NCBI RefSeq assembly: GCF_030813435.1
Contig: NZ_JAUSUG010000010.1
Coordinates: 123,414-187,413, forward strand
DNA: 64,000 nucleotides
Direction of reading: 5' to 3'
Source of the DNA: Evansella vedderi
Lineage (GTDB): Bacteria; Bacillota; Bacilli; Bacillales; Salisediminibacteriaceae
A program made the translations under genes and the position numbers. Position 1 is the first letter of the stretch. Every line of letters begins with the position of its first letter. The notes beneath the pieces were generated by a model. It was not told the DNA's origin. It saw only the letters and a list, made by a program, of their open reading frames with translations, and made no database searches. Shown here in pieces: positions 56,601 to 64,000 of this stretch.

Positions 56601-56888
56601 ATGGATATATCATTAGTTAGCTTTGTTGGTTTATTAGCGGCATTTCTTGTCTTTAGTAATTTCATGATTTACTTTATATTTCGCTGGGTACGATTGACGA
56701 ATAAGCGAAGTTTGCAAATTAAATTAGCAAAAATTGCTCGTAAATGGATGAAGACTCATCGAACATTCGGTATTATTAGCAGTGTATTAATCCTTGTTCA
56801 CATTAGTCTTTACTTTTATTTTAATGGAAATTTTTCTGTTAAAGCTATATCTGGACTAATTCGCCTACTACGAGAAAACCACTCGTAG
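56601..56888 (+). CDS. Small two-helix membrane protein with His in both regions
   Basis: 95 residues: helices at about 3-30 and 55-78 (HRTFGIISSVLILVHISLYFYF), with a basic linker. Histidines at both ends of the second helix could bind heme, as in cytochrome b561-type anchors; this is speculative. ATG 56601 after GAGGTGACC. The coding end contains a CTACGAG/CTCGTAG hairpin around the stop. Confidence 0.55.
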   Translation: MDISLVSFVGLLAAFLVFSNFMIYFIFRWVRLTNKRSLQIKLAKIARKWMKTHRTFGIISSVLILVHISLYFYFNGNFSVKAISGLIRLLRENHS

Positions 56889-56928
56889 TGGGCTTTATAA
56901 AGATTGCTACGGCTACGCAAAATACATC

Positions 56929-56978
56929 GAGGGTGACTCAAAAGGTTAAAAACATACCTTTTGAGTCACCCTCTTTTT
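56929..56978. terminator. Terminator (GGGTGACTC family)
   Basis: GAGGGTGACTCAAAAGGT and ACCTTTTGAGTCACCCTC, perfect 18-bp arms, T6 tail. Confidence 0.9.
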
Positions 56979-57176
56979 TGTTCAAATGATTGGGGTATTA
57001 TTGAACTAAATTCCATGCATTTACTTGTTTTGGGTTTATAACGTTATAACTTGGAAACTCTGTCGGTTTTGGGGGAACCGACAATTAAAATATGTTAGGT
57101 CTTACGTAAAAGAAGTAAAACTATACATCGCAATACATCGTATAGGTATATATTAATCCCAACTCCTTTATAAAAC
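56979..57176. other. Intergenic region with a small hairpin
   Basis: TGTCGGTT/AACCGACA hairpin at 57061-57083 with a G-rich loop; otherwise AT-rich, no gene seen. Confidence 0.4.
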
Positions 57177-57192
57177 TGTGACTGCTGTCACA
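57177..57192. promoter_or_regulatory. Fnr-type box (perfect)
   Basis: TGTGACTGCTGTCACA, exact consensus, 193 bases before the two-domain DUF2249 gene. Confidence 0.8.
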
Positions 57193-57303
57193 ATTTTCTA
57201 TTGTATTCCTTTTGTTTATGAACGTTTTATGACAAACAATAATTTGTTTTAAGAAGATATTATTCTTGAAAAAATGTGACGAATTTTCGTCGGGAGTTCC
57301 ATT

Positions 57304-57319
57304 TGTGATATGTATCACT
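57304..57319. promoter_or_regulatory. Fnr-type box (one mismatch)
   Basis: TGTGATATGTATCACT, 66 bases before the two-domain DUF2249 start; a good position for activation. Confidence 0.75.
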
Positions 57320-57384
57320 TCCGTTCCTCCTCAAAACTACTACATTATAAATAACATTATTATTAACAGGAGGCTAAGATTTTT

Positions 57385-57918
57385 ATGAACAAAGAAGTTA
57401 TCTTAGATGTACGTGAAGACCTTAATAATAAAAAAGATCCATTAAAAAAAATAATGACAACCGTAAAGTCACTGAAAAAGGAAGAATTATTTATTCTTCA
57501 CTCCACTATTAAACCAACCCCATTACTTACGGTAATGAAGGCAAAGGGGTATGACAACGAAGTGGAAAAGCTCGGTAGTACCCATTACCGTACAACCTTT
57601 ACGATAAGAAAAGGGGGATTTTTCTCTTCCCTTTTCAGTAAGGAAAAAACTACTGCCAAAAAAGAAACAGAAGATGAGTCTTTATTAAAGGAAAATGAAG
57701 TTAAAGCTTATTTCCTAGACAATCGTGGCCTACAACCCCCTCAACCTATGGTAAGAACGATGAAACGGTTGGAAACCTTAAAATCAGGTGAAACACTAAC
57801 CATTCATAATGATCGGGTTCCTGTTTTCCTACTGGAAGAACTTAAAGATTTTAATATTCGTTATACCATAGAGGAGCAATCAGATGGGTCAGCCAAAGTC
57901 CACTTGACCAAGAATTAA
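57385..57918 (+). CDS. Two-domain DUF2249 protein
   Basis: 177 residues: a first DUF2249-like domain (residues ~1-72; VILDVREDLNNKKDPLKKIM, LHSTIKPTPLLTVMKAKG), a Lys-rich linker (~75-100) and a second domain (~105-175; AYFLDNRGLQPPQPM, GETLTIHNDRVPVFLLEEL). The first resembles the single-domain protein at 55442. ATG after CAGGAGG. Followed 16 bases later by the heme-copper-like membrane gene: one Fnr-controlled operon. Confidence 0.82.
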   Translation: MNKEVILDVREDLNNKKDPLKKIMTTVKSLKKEELFILHSTIKPTPLLTVMKAKGYDNEVEKLGSTHYRTTFTIRKGGFFSSLFSKEKTTAKKETEDESLLKENEVKAYFLDNRGLQPPQPMVRTMKRLETLKSGETLTIHNDRVPVFLLEELKDFNIRYTIEEQSDGSAKVHLTKN

Positions 57919-57933
57919 GAAAGGAAGTTTTCT

Positions 57934-59214
57934 ATGCAGCAAATCAATCAGTCTCTCATGAATAACTCATCAGATTCTAATTCTTTTATTCTACCCTTTT
58001 CATTTATTATCACTAGTTTTTTCTCATTACTCATCTTTTCAATTACACTAATAGTTTCTCCCTCGGCTTTGTCCCCAAATTTAATTAGGCTGCTAGAAGG
58101 CTTATCATTAGCCCATTTGTTTATTTTAGGCTGGGCATCAATGTTAGCCATGGGAGCTGTATATCAACTAATTGCAGTGGTAACGCAGCAATCTATTTAC
58201 AGTATTAAATTAGGGTTCATCCATTTTGGTCTTTATTCCATTGGGGTATTTGGACTTTATATTTCACTTGGAAGTTTTGAACTGACGGGAATGATTATTT
58301 TCGGTTCATTGACTGTTGGTGCTGTCATCATTTTCCTAGTAAATGTGTTCTTAACTATTCAACATTCCCGGTTAAAAAATACAGTTATTTCTGCTTCCAC
58401 TAGCGCCTTGTTTTACTTAGGATTAACGGTAATTAGCGGGGTACTAATAGTTTTAAATTTCCAATTTTCTATATTGGGTGAATTCCATCATGTACTTTTA
58501 ATTGGACATTTATGGATGGGTTTAATCGGTTGGTTTCTATTTCTAATTGTAGGGTACAGCTTTAAGATGCTTCCCATGTTTTATTTAGCTCATGGGCACA
58601 AGGAAAGTTGGCAAAAGTGGATTTTAATAAGCTTACATTTATGTATATGGGTAGGTATTTTTGGAGCAGTGATAGGAAAAGGCACTAGTATTCTTCCTAT
58701 CGGTCTCGGATTATTAACGATGGGACTGGTTATGTTCATTGTACAAATTAGAGAAATACAGAAAAAACGATTTAAGAAGAACCCGGGCAAGGGAATTGTT
58801 TTCTTCGTTTTTCTCGTATATTTCTTTACGTTATTAGTTGGTGGATTGTTTATTGTTTCTCTTGTAAACCCACATTTCATTTGGCAATCAAATCTTTTAA
58901 CACTTATATTAGTTTTCTATATATTAGGCTTTGTGAGTTTATCTATTCTAGCCTATTTATCAAAGATCATACCATTCCTATGGTGGACTTTCCGCTATGG
59001 AAAACAAGTGGGGCAACAGGAAACACCATCTTTAGCGATTATGATAGACGAAACGGTTGTCCATAGAAAGCTTTGGTTATTATTTATAAGCTTGCTATTG
59101 TTTATCGTTGGATTAGGGACTGGTGAATCCTTTGTTATCGCAGCAACCTCCATATTGTTTGCCTTTAGTACCGTTTATTATTTATTTACGATTGTTAAAG
59201 CCTTTACTTACTAA
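57934..59214 (+). CDS. Heme-copper-oxidase-subunit-I / NnrS-like membrane protein
   Basis: 426 residues, about 12 helices. Conserved-looking histidines fall in helices: LAHLFILGWASMLAMGAVYQ, FIHFGLYSIG, EFHHVLLIGHLWMGLIGW and MFYLAHGHKE, a pattern like heme/copper-binding helices of the cbb3/NorB/NnrS superfamily. The full set needed for an oxidase (His-x-His late in the protein) is not evident, so it may be a NnrS-like protein involved in nitrogen-oxide handling. ATG after AAGGAAG. In operon with DUF2249 and MIP18 genes. Confidence 0.6.
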   Translation: MQQINQSLMNNSSDSNSFILPFSFIITSFFSLLIFSITLIVSPSALSPNLIRLLEGLSLAHLFILGWASMLAMGAVYQLIAVVTQQSIYSIKLGFIHFGLYSIGVFGLYISLGSFELTGMIIFGSLTVGAVIIFLVNVFLTIQHSRLKNTVISASTSALFYLGLTVISGVLIVLNFQFSILGEFHHVLLIGHLWMGLIGWFLFLIVGYSFKMLPMFYLAHGHKESWQKWILISLHLCIWVGIFGAVIGKGTSILPIGLGLLTMGLVMFIVQIREIQKKRFKKNPGKGIVFFVFLVYFFTLLVGGLFIVSLVNPHFIWQSNLLTLILVFYILGFVSLSILAYLSKIIPFLWWTFRYGKQVGQQETPSLAIMIDETVVHRKLWLLFISLLLFIVGLGTGESFVIAATSILFAFSTVYYLFTIVKAFTY

Positions 59215-59253
59215 ATGTTCAGTTTAAAAATTTAATTTTTAGGGGGAATAGAA

Positions 59254-59547
59254 ATGGAATTAAAAGAGGAAATTATGAAGCAGCTGGAGACCGTTATCGA
59301 TCCGGAGTTAGGGGTAGATGTAGTTAATTTAGGGTTAATTTACGATGTGACGATTGAGGGGCCAAATGCCGTTATAACGATGACATTAACCACGCCCGGT
59401 TGCCCTCTCCACGATACAATGATTAATGGTGTAAGGTCTGCTGTGCAACTACATCCAGAAATGGAACGATGTGAGGTTAACCTAGTATGGGAGCCGGCCT
59501 GGACACCAGAACGGATGAGTCCTGAGGTTAGGGATATGTTTGCTTAG
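59254..59547 (+). CDS. MIP18/DUF59 Fe-S assembly protein (PaaD/SufT-like)
   Basis: 97 residues: VIDPELGVDVVNLGLIYDV at 14-32 and TLTTPGCPLHDTM with the family Cys, both diagnostic. Such proteins help insert Fe-S clusters into client enzymes. ATG after GGGGGAA, 39 bases after the membrane gene. Next to a regulon full of Fe-S proteins this role fits well. Confidence 0.9.
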   Translation: MELKEEIMKQLETVIDPELGVDVVNLGLIYDVTIEGPNAVITMTLTTPGCPLHDTMINGVRSAVQLHPEMERCEVNLVWEPAWTPERMSPEVRDMFA

Positions 59548-59562
59548 GGGAATAGGGGCATT

Positions 59563-59605
59563 ATGAGACAGGTAAGCATTTCTTCTCTTCCCTTACCTGT
59601 TTCAT
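59563..59605. repeat. Solitary palindromic unit related to the 20141-20614 array
   Basis: ATGAGACAGGTAAG and CTTACCTGTTTCAT pair almost perfectly around a pyrimidine-rich loop; the same ATGRAACAGGTAAGCA...CCTGTTTCAT design as the tandem units 39 kb away. Between convergent MIP18 and moaD, so it may terminate both. Confidence 0.8.
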
Positions 59606-59633
59606 AACTAGCCTTGAATCTGATGTCTGCAGA

Positions 59634-59870
59634 TCATCCGCCACTAACTGGTGGAATAAACGCTACGATATCCCCCGCTTTTACCACTTGCTCCCCCTCA
59701 GCATACTCTTCATTTACAGCCGGCATAGCTGTTTTTATTGCTGTCAACTGGGGATAAAGCTCCATTATGTGTTCACGGATACCATTAATTGTAAGCTTCT
59801 CCGCAGAAATCTCAATTTCCCTTATCCCTGCTTTTTCCTGTAAATCTGCAAATAATAATACTCGTATCAT
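59634..59870 (-). CDS. moaD: Molybdopterin synthase small subunit MoaD
   Basis: 78-residue ubiquitin-like sulfur carrier ending in the required Gly-Gly (IPPVSGG). MIRVLLFADLQEKAG at the start. Its ATG overlaps the moaE stop by 4 bases. Last gene of moeA-mobB-moaE-moaD. Confidence 0.93.
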   Translation of the reverse strand: MIRVLLFADLQEKAGIREIEISAEKLTINGIREHIMELYPQLTAIKTAMPAVNEEYAEGEQVVKAGDIVAFIPPVSGG

Positions 59871-60343
59871 GATTTCAAATCCCCCTCCTCTGGTTTTCCA
59901 GAAGGATAAGCAACTTTCTCCAGTTGGTCACCAATCCACTCTTCTCCGTCTTCCCAATGTTCTTTTTTCCAAATTGGAACAATTTCTTTTATACGTTCAA
60001 TAGCATAGCGGCTTGCAGTGAAGGCATCTGCACGATGTGGAGTAGAAACAGCTATTACAACAGCAATGTCAGAAATGGCTAACTCACCGATTCGATGAGT
60101 AATGGCAACCTTCGCCTCTGGAAAATCCTTTTGGATCTCGTCACCAATTTGAGCAAGCTTTTTTTCTGCCATTGGTACGTAGGCATCGTATTTTAAATAA
60201 AGTGTTTTCTTCCCCTTTGTTAACTCCCGTACGGTACCAATAAATGTATTAATAGCTCCTGCATTTCGATCTGTTACTTTATTAACAACCTCTTGAATAT
60301 CAATGACCGTTTCCGTAATCAAAAAGTTACTAGTTTCTGCCAT
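59867..60343 (-). CDS. moaE: Molybdopterin synthase large subunit MoaE
   Basis: 158 residues; contains NAGAINTFIGTVRE, YDAYVPMAEKKLAQI, HRIGELAISDIAVVIAVSTPHR and PIWKKEHWEDGEEW (catalytic Lys region). With MoaD it turns cPMP into molybdopterin. Starts in TAATG overlap with mobB. Confidence 0.95.
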   Translation of the reverse strand: MAETSNFLITETVIDIQEVVNKVTDRNAGAINTFIGTVRELTKGKKTLYLKYDAYVPMAEKKLAQIGDEIQKDFPEAKVAITHRIGELAISDIAVVIAVSTPHRADAFTASRYAIERIKEIVPIWKKEHWEDGEEWIGDQLEKVAYPSGKPEEGDLKS

Positions 60344-60879
60344 TATAAAACCTCCCTATCTTCTACACGTTCTTCTAACCAATTCAAGTATTTCTCCTCT
60401 TCACCAATGAAAAAAACCGGAACCATTAACATAGCGCTCAACTTTTCCTTCTCCTCTTCCTCCCAGCAAATCACCGCCTCCACTAACGAGCACTCATCTA
60501 ATAGAGAGATATCTTCTTCCCTACGTAATAATACAAGCTTAGGGAGTGCTTCCTTCTTATACCCTTCAACAATCACTACATCCAAATCAAATGAATTATA
60601 AAAGGAGAGAACCTCTTTTAATTTTAATGGCTCCTCGAGCTTCATTGTAAGCTGTAACTCCCCATCACTAGTAACTAAGGAACCGATTGCTCCAGCCTTT
60701 CGATGATAACTAGTGTCTTTTCCCTCATCTAACGAGGTTAACGAATGACCGTGTCCGTGATGCTTTATAGTAACAGCTTTATACCCATTTTTAGACAATC
60801 TCTCTATCCACTTTGAAATTAGAGTCGTTTTTCCGCTATTAGAATATCCGACGATTTGAAAAATCAACCTTTTCCTCAT
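60343..60879 (-). CDS. mobB: Molybdopterin-guanine dinucleotide biosynthesis protein MobB
   Basis: 178 residues, GTP-binding P-loop GYSNSGKTTLISK at 11-23 and TIKHHGHGH. Supports MobA in making the bis-MGD cofactor that Nas/Nap-type reductases need. ATG overlaps moeA by 4 bases. No mobA in this window. Confidence 0.93.
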   Translation of the reverse strand: MRKRLIFQIVGYSNSGKTTLISKWIERLSKNGYKAVTIKHHGHGHSLTSLDEGKDTSYHRKAGAIGSLVTSDGELQLTMKLEEPLKLKEVLSFYNSFDLDVVIVEGYKKEALPKLVLLRREEDISLLDECSLVEAVICWEEEEKEKLSAMLMVPVFFIGEEEKYLNWLEERVEDREVL

Positions 60880-62174
60880 CTACCTTCGCCACTTCTTAAC
60901 TTAGTTGGATCTTTAAATGGATTTACGGATCCTTCCCGGTTCAATAACAAAATGTCTACTTCATCCCCAGAGGAATAACCACGTGATCCTCCCGGAAGGG
61001 CCACTAAAACATCGGAATGTGCTAAAGAGGTTACTACCTGTGATTTATCCATTCCAATTGGCTCTGCTGCAATTCTACCATCAACGAATACCATTCGGCT
61101 TCTAATAAACCTGCTAAACGGATTAGGCTTTGGAAAATCCTTTGTAAGCAATCCCTTCACGACTTCTAAGTAAGGAGTTTCTGAATATAAGTAGGCTTTA
61201 ATCCAAGGCCTAGTGTAAAGCTCAAACCCAACGAAACTAGCAGAAGGATTTCCCGATAATCCAAACAATAACTTACCGTTCTTTTCAGCCACAGTGGTTA
61301 CACTACCTGGACGCATGGCAATTTTATTAAATAGCACATTAGCACCCAGCTTTTCATATATTTGTGGCAAATAATCAAAATCACCTACAGATACACCTCC
61401 TGTAGTAATTAAAACATCCACTTCTCCTAGTGCATTTTTTATTGCCTGATAGCATTGATCAAAGTCATCTACAAGCTGTCCATAATATTTTGCTTCTCCC
61501 CCGGCTTGTTCCACTTGAGCTTGTATCATATATGCATTACTATTACGTATTTTTCCCGGTTCTAACGGTTCATCTAGCTCTAGTAATTCCGTACCTGTTG
61601 CATAAACACCAATAACCGGTTTTTTTACAACAGGAACATTTTTATATCCGAAGGTTGCTAAAACGGCAATGACACCAGCATGAATTCGTGTACCTGCTTT
61701 CACTAATACGTCACCCTTTTTCGTTTCCTCTCCTTCAAAGGAAACAAAATCACCGGAGTTAAAGGGTCTCTTAATCTCAATATAGGTGCGGCCATTTTCT
61801 TTCTTTTCCTTCGTCAACTCAAACATAACGATAGCATCACATTCTTCAGGCATGATCGTTCCTGTCATAACACGAACCGCTTGGCCTGGTGTAACCTTTT
61901 GCTGCGTTACTCCCCCAGCCCCTACCGTTTCAATAACCTCCAGAAAAACAGGATTCGTAGAACTTGCATTTTGAGTATCCTTACTGCGAACAGCAAACCC
62001 ATCTAAAGGAGATCTGTCAAAGGGAGGAATATTATGATCTGCCTTTATGTCCTCTGCTAGATAGCGTCCATTCGATTCCTCTAACGAAATATATTCACTT
62101 TTACCTTTTATGGAAAATTCCATTACTCGCTTTATTGCTTCACTTACGAGTATTGGGGTTCTTTCTTCAACCAT
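60876..62174 (-). CDS. moeA: Molybdopterin molybdenumtransferase MoeA
   Basis: 432 residues; FDRSPLDGFAVRS near residue 55, VMTGTIMPEECDAIVMFE, VGVYATGTELLE, TTGGVSVGDFDYL and FGLSGNPSASFVGFEL are the classic MoeA motifs. Inserts molybdate into the adenylated cofactor. ATG 62174 behind GGGAG; an upstream in-frame TTG overlaps that site. First of the four-gene cofactor operon. Confidence 0.95.
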   Translation of the reverse strand: MVEERTPILVSEAIKRVMEFSIKGKSEYISLEESNGRYLAEDIKADHNIPPFDRSPLDGFAVRSKDTQNASSTNPVFLEVIETVGAGGVTQQKVTPGQAVRVMTGTIMPEECDAIVMFELTKEKKENGRTYIEIKRPFNSGDFVSFEGEETKKGDVLVKAGTRIHAGVIAVLATFGYKNVPVVKKPVIGVYATGTELLELDEPLEPGKIRNSNAYMIQAQVEQAGGEAKYYGQLVDDFDQCYQAIKNALGEVDVLITTGGVSVGDFDYLPQIYEKLGANVLFNKIAMRPGSVTTVAEKNGKLLFGLSGNPSASFVGFELYTRPWIKAYLYSETPYLEVVKGLLTKDFPKPNPFSRFIRSRMVFVDGRIAAEPIGMDKSQVVTSLAHSDVLVALPGGSRGYSSGDEVDILLLNREGSVNPFKDPTKLRSGEGR

Positions 62175-62275
62175 GCCCACACTCCCTTTCAACTCTTACC
62201 CATCCTTTATTATTTTAACAAACTAAACAGATATAATTATAATGATTGTTTATTAAGTCCTCTTTATATTGTAAA

Positions 62276-62313
62276 GAAAAAATGCACCAGTTCAAAGATG
62301 AAACTGGTGCATT
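62276..62313 (-). terminator. Terminator after the SCO1 gene
   Basis: AATGCACCAGTT and AACTGGTGCATT with a 9-base loop and T6 on the minus strand. Confidence 0.92.
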
Positions 62314-62320
62314 TTTACGT

Positions 62321-62950
62321 TTAATTTTCACTTGTTAACAAATTTGTCAAATCTTCAATATATGCTTCTAAATCAAAACCACTTTCCCCATTATATAAAC
62401 GCACAACTTGACCATCTCGATTCATGAGAAAAAACCTAGTGGAATGGAGAATATCTTCCTGCTCAGGAATCTTCATTACTGTGGCTTTAAAGGACTGAGC
62501 CGCAAATTCTGTTATTTCCTCTTCTTCATAACCCGATATGAATTGCCAATTGTCAAAGCTCGCTCCATAGGCTTCCCCATATCTTTCCATCCTCTCCGGG
62601 GTATCAAATTCCGGGTCAACTGTAAAGGAGACAATTTTAACATCTAAGCCTTCTTCGGCAAGTGCTTCTTGTAGGGTAACCATGTTTGGGGTCATGGTCA
62701 TACATACGGTAGGGCAACGGGTAAAAATTGTCTTTGCAAGCCACCATTCACCTGACATATCTTCAGTAGACCAAGCGTCACCATTTTCATCCAACCCTGA
62801 CAATGGTGTCACCATCCAAGGCTCCTCTTCCCTTGTTAAGTCAACAATAGCATTTGACTGGGGAGGCTCAGGCGACTGATATAAAAAACTACAGCCTTGA
62901 AGTAAAATCAAAAACATCCCCATATAAATTACATTCTTCGTTCTTAACAT
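62321..62950 (-). CDS. SCO1/SenC-type copper chaperone lipoprotein
   Basis: 209 residues: lipoprotein signal (FLILLQGCSF), thioredoxin fold with the copper-binding FTRCPTVCMTM (CxxxC) and the distal His in ILHSTRFFL. SCO proteins metallate the CuA centre of cytochrome oxidase and related reductases. ATG 62950 after GAGGAG. Follows ctaG by 30 bases in an operon. Confidence 0.9.
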   Translation of the reverse strand: MLRTKNVIYMGMFLILLQGCSFLYQSPEPPQSNAIVDLTREEEPWMVTPLSGLDENGDAWSTEDMSGEWWLAKTIFTRCPTVCMTMTPNMVTLQEALAEEGLDVKIVSFTVDPEFDTPERMERYGEAYGASFDNWQFISGYEEEEITEFAAQSFKATVMKIPEQEDILHSTRFFLMNRDGQVVRLYNGESGFDLEAYIEDLTNLLTSEN

Positions 62951-62980
62951 TTCTTTCTCCTCTTTCCAAAAAAAAAACAA

Positions 62981-63898
62981 TTAATTGTTTGGCTGAACCA
63001 TTTCGTATTCTTTTAGCTCAACTTTCGCATTTTCTGATTTGTCTTTAATCATCCATTGTCTAAATACATAACCAATGGCAATTCCATATACTAGCTCCTG
63101 CATAACCTTCATCATAGCGCCACCAAACTGTTGGTCGTGATGCGGTGTAAGGAAACCGATTCTATTTTCACCAGTATAGAATACATCGTATGGAATATCT
63201 GCACCAGGTGGTAAGCAGTAGCTAATGGCAGTCGACCAAACTGCAGGATCAGTGTACATTGCATATAGTGGTGCTCCTGCAAAAATAACTAAAACACAGG
63301 CAGGGGTAAATAACACACCGCTCGCAAACATATAACCAATCTTCTTCAACTCAGACAAGTCATACCGTGTTGTAAAACGAGGAATTATATGCCACCACAT
63401 AAGCATAGCCGCAAAAAGCATCACAAGTTGATATACGTTATGCCACCCTTCATTCACCATTAAAGTATCAAAGGTAACTGGTAAATGGTAAAAGGAAATT
63501 AATGCATTAAACAATACAAGTCCTATAATTGGATAACCTAAAACCACAAAAATTCGACGCATAAATGAAAAACGGGTAAAGAATTTGAAAAACCATGAAG
63601 GAGTACCCAACAATAATAAAGGTGGTGCAACTAAAAACACAATAGCCATGGACAGCATATGCATGCTGAGCATTAAGTGTCCAAGTACATATAACGGACC
63701 ACCAAACCCAAAATAAATAGCTACTAAACCGAGGTGAAAATATACCTTTCTACGAACAGGGACAGGTTTAGAATCTGGAAACATATTTCTAATTGGTCCT
63801 GTTACCCAAAAATAAATAAAACTAAAAATAATAAGTACAAAAATTAACTCTGGTGTCCAAATGGTCCTAGCAGAGAACGTGGAAAAAAATTGCTCCAC
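62981..63898 (-). CDS. ctaG: Cytochrome c oxidase assembly factor CtaG (caa3_CtaG)
   Basis: 305 residues with about seven to nine membrane helices; motifs YVLGHLMLSMHMLSM, FLVAPPLLLLGTP and DQQFGGAMMKVMQEL are typical of CtaG of Bacillaceae. GTG at 63898 is used because GGAGG lies 8 bases upstream. Pairs with the SCO1 gene for copper delivery to a heme-copper enzyme that is not encoded here unless it is the protein at 57934. Confidence 0.93.
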   Translation of the reverse strand: MEQFFSTFSARTIWTPELIFVLIIFSFIYFWVTGPIRNMFPDSKPVPVRRKVYFHLGLVAIYFGFGGPLYVLGHLMLSMHMLSMAIVFLVAPPLLLLGTPSWFFKFFTRFSFMRRIFVVLGYPIIGLVLFNALISFYHLPVTFDTLMVNEGWHNVYQLVMLFAAMLMWWHIIPRFTTRYDLSELKKIGYMFASGVLFTPACVLVIFAGAPLYAMYTDPAVWSTAISYCLPPGADIPYDVFYTGENRIGFLTPHHDQQFGGAMMKVMQELVYGIAIGYVFRQWMIKDKSENAKVELKEYEMVQPNN

Positions 63899-64000
63899 AA
63901 CCCCCACCTCCCTCTATAAAGTTAAAATATCTCCTGAATACTCACGTATTCTCAAAATTTCATAAACACCTATATAGTAGACGCACCTCTGATAATGGAT
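63899..64000. other. Upstream region of ctaG
   Basis: Holds the ctaG ribosome site (GGGAGGTG) and an AT-rich stretch that probably contains its promoter. No further gene visible at the window end. Confidence 0.4.

Noticed and set aside
57121..57318. 65-codon minus-strand frame
   Set aside because: It covers the two Fnr boxes and has no ribosome site; regulatory DNA is the better reading.

Overview
The window is chromosomal DNA from a low-GC Gram-positive endospore former of the family Bacillaceae. The evidence is a long block in the same gene order as the Bacillus subtilis yja/yjb region (argF side to fabI), a spore-coat polysaccharide operon (spsIJK type), Spx/SpxH/MecA/CoiA, LiaFSR, a Trp T-box leader, a manganese riboswitch and strong AGGAGG ribosome binding sites with frequent TTG/GTG starts. 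The genus cannot be fixed from this sequence. No rRNA, tRNA, CRISPR array or intact transposase gene was seen.

Layout. 1-3 kb: dTDP-rhamnose genes rmlA-rmlB-rmlD behind a yjcA-like gene, probably sporulation-linked. 3.2-4.9 kb: an M3 oligoendopeptidase interrupted by one in-frame TAG. 5-31 kb: the conserved housekeeping and stress block: fabI, prpE, rluD-type, nadK, small alarmone synthetase, YjbL, YjbK, lytic transglycosylase, truncated haemoglobin, spxH, pepF, coiA, cls, a decayed NERD gene, a 52-bp tandem palindrome array, mecA, terC, spx, yjbC, a sugar-hydrolase-like protein, an HD protein, a Mn2+-riboswitch-controlled CaCA exporter, a ResA-like thioredoxin, T-box/trpS, yjbA. 31-43 kb: yjaZ, an Fnr, liaFSR, an LCP enzyme, fabH-fabF with a FapR operator, med, yjzC and small proteins.

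43-64 kb is the accessory and most interesting part: an anaerobic/nitrogen-oxide locus. A ywiC-like gene, a second Fnr and a seven-gene operon (NarI-like membrane protein, Nas/Nap-type molybdenum oxidoreductase, 4x[4Fe-4S] protein, Tat-exported Rieske protein, small membrane protein, two NarK transporters) look like a respiratory or redox-balancing nitrate reductase that is not NarGHJI. Beside it are HesB-like and LpdD-like proteins, two DUF2249 proteins, a Crp-type regulator, a heme-copper/NnrS-like membrane protein, a MIP18 Fe-S assembly protein, molybdenum-cofactor genes (moaD, moaE, mobB, moeA), SCO1 and CtaG. Perfect or near-perfect TGTGA-N6-TCACA boxes precede nearly every transcription unit here, so the locus reads as one oxygen-responsive regulon: import nitrate, make the cofactor and Fe-S centres, reduce nitrate, and possibly handle the resulting nitrogen oxides.

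Non-coding structure is rich: at least three dispersed palindromic or MITE-like repeat families sit between genes, several acting as terminators, and two of them separate regulatory leaders or operators from their genes (trpS, fabH).
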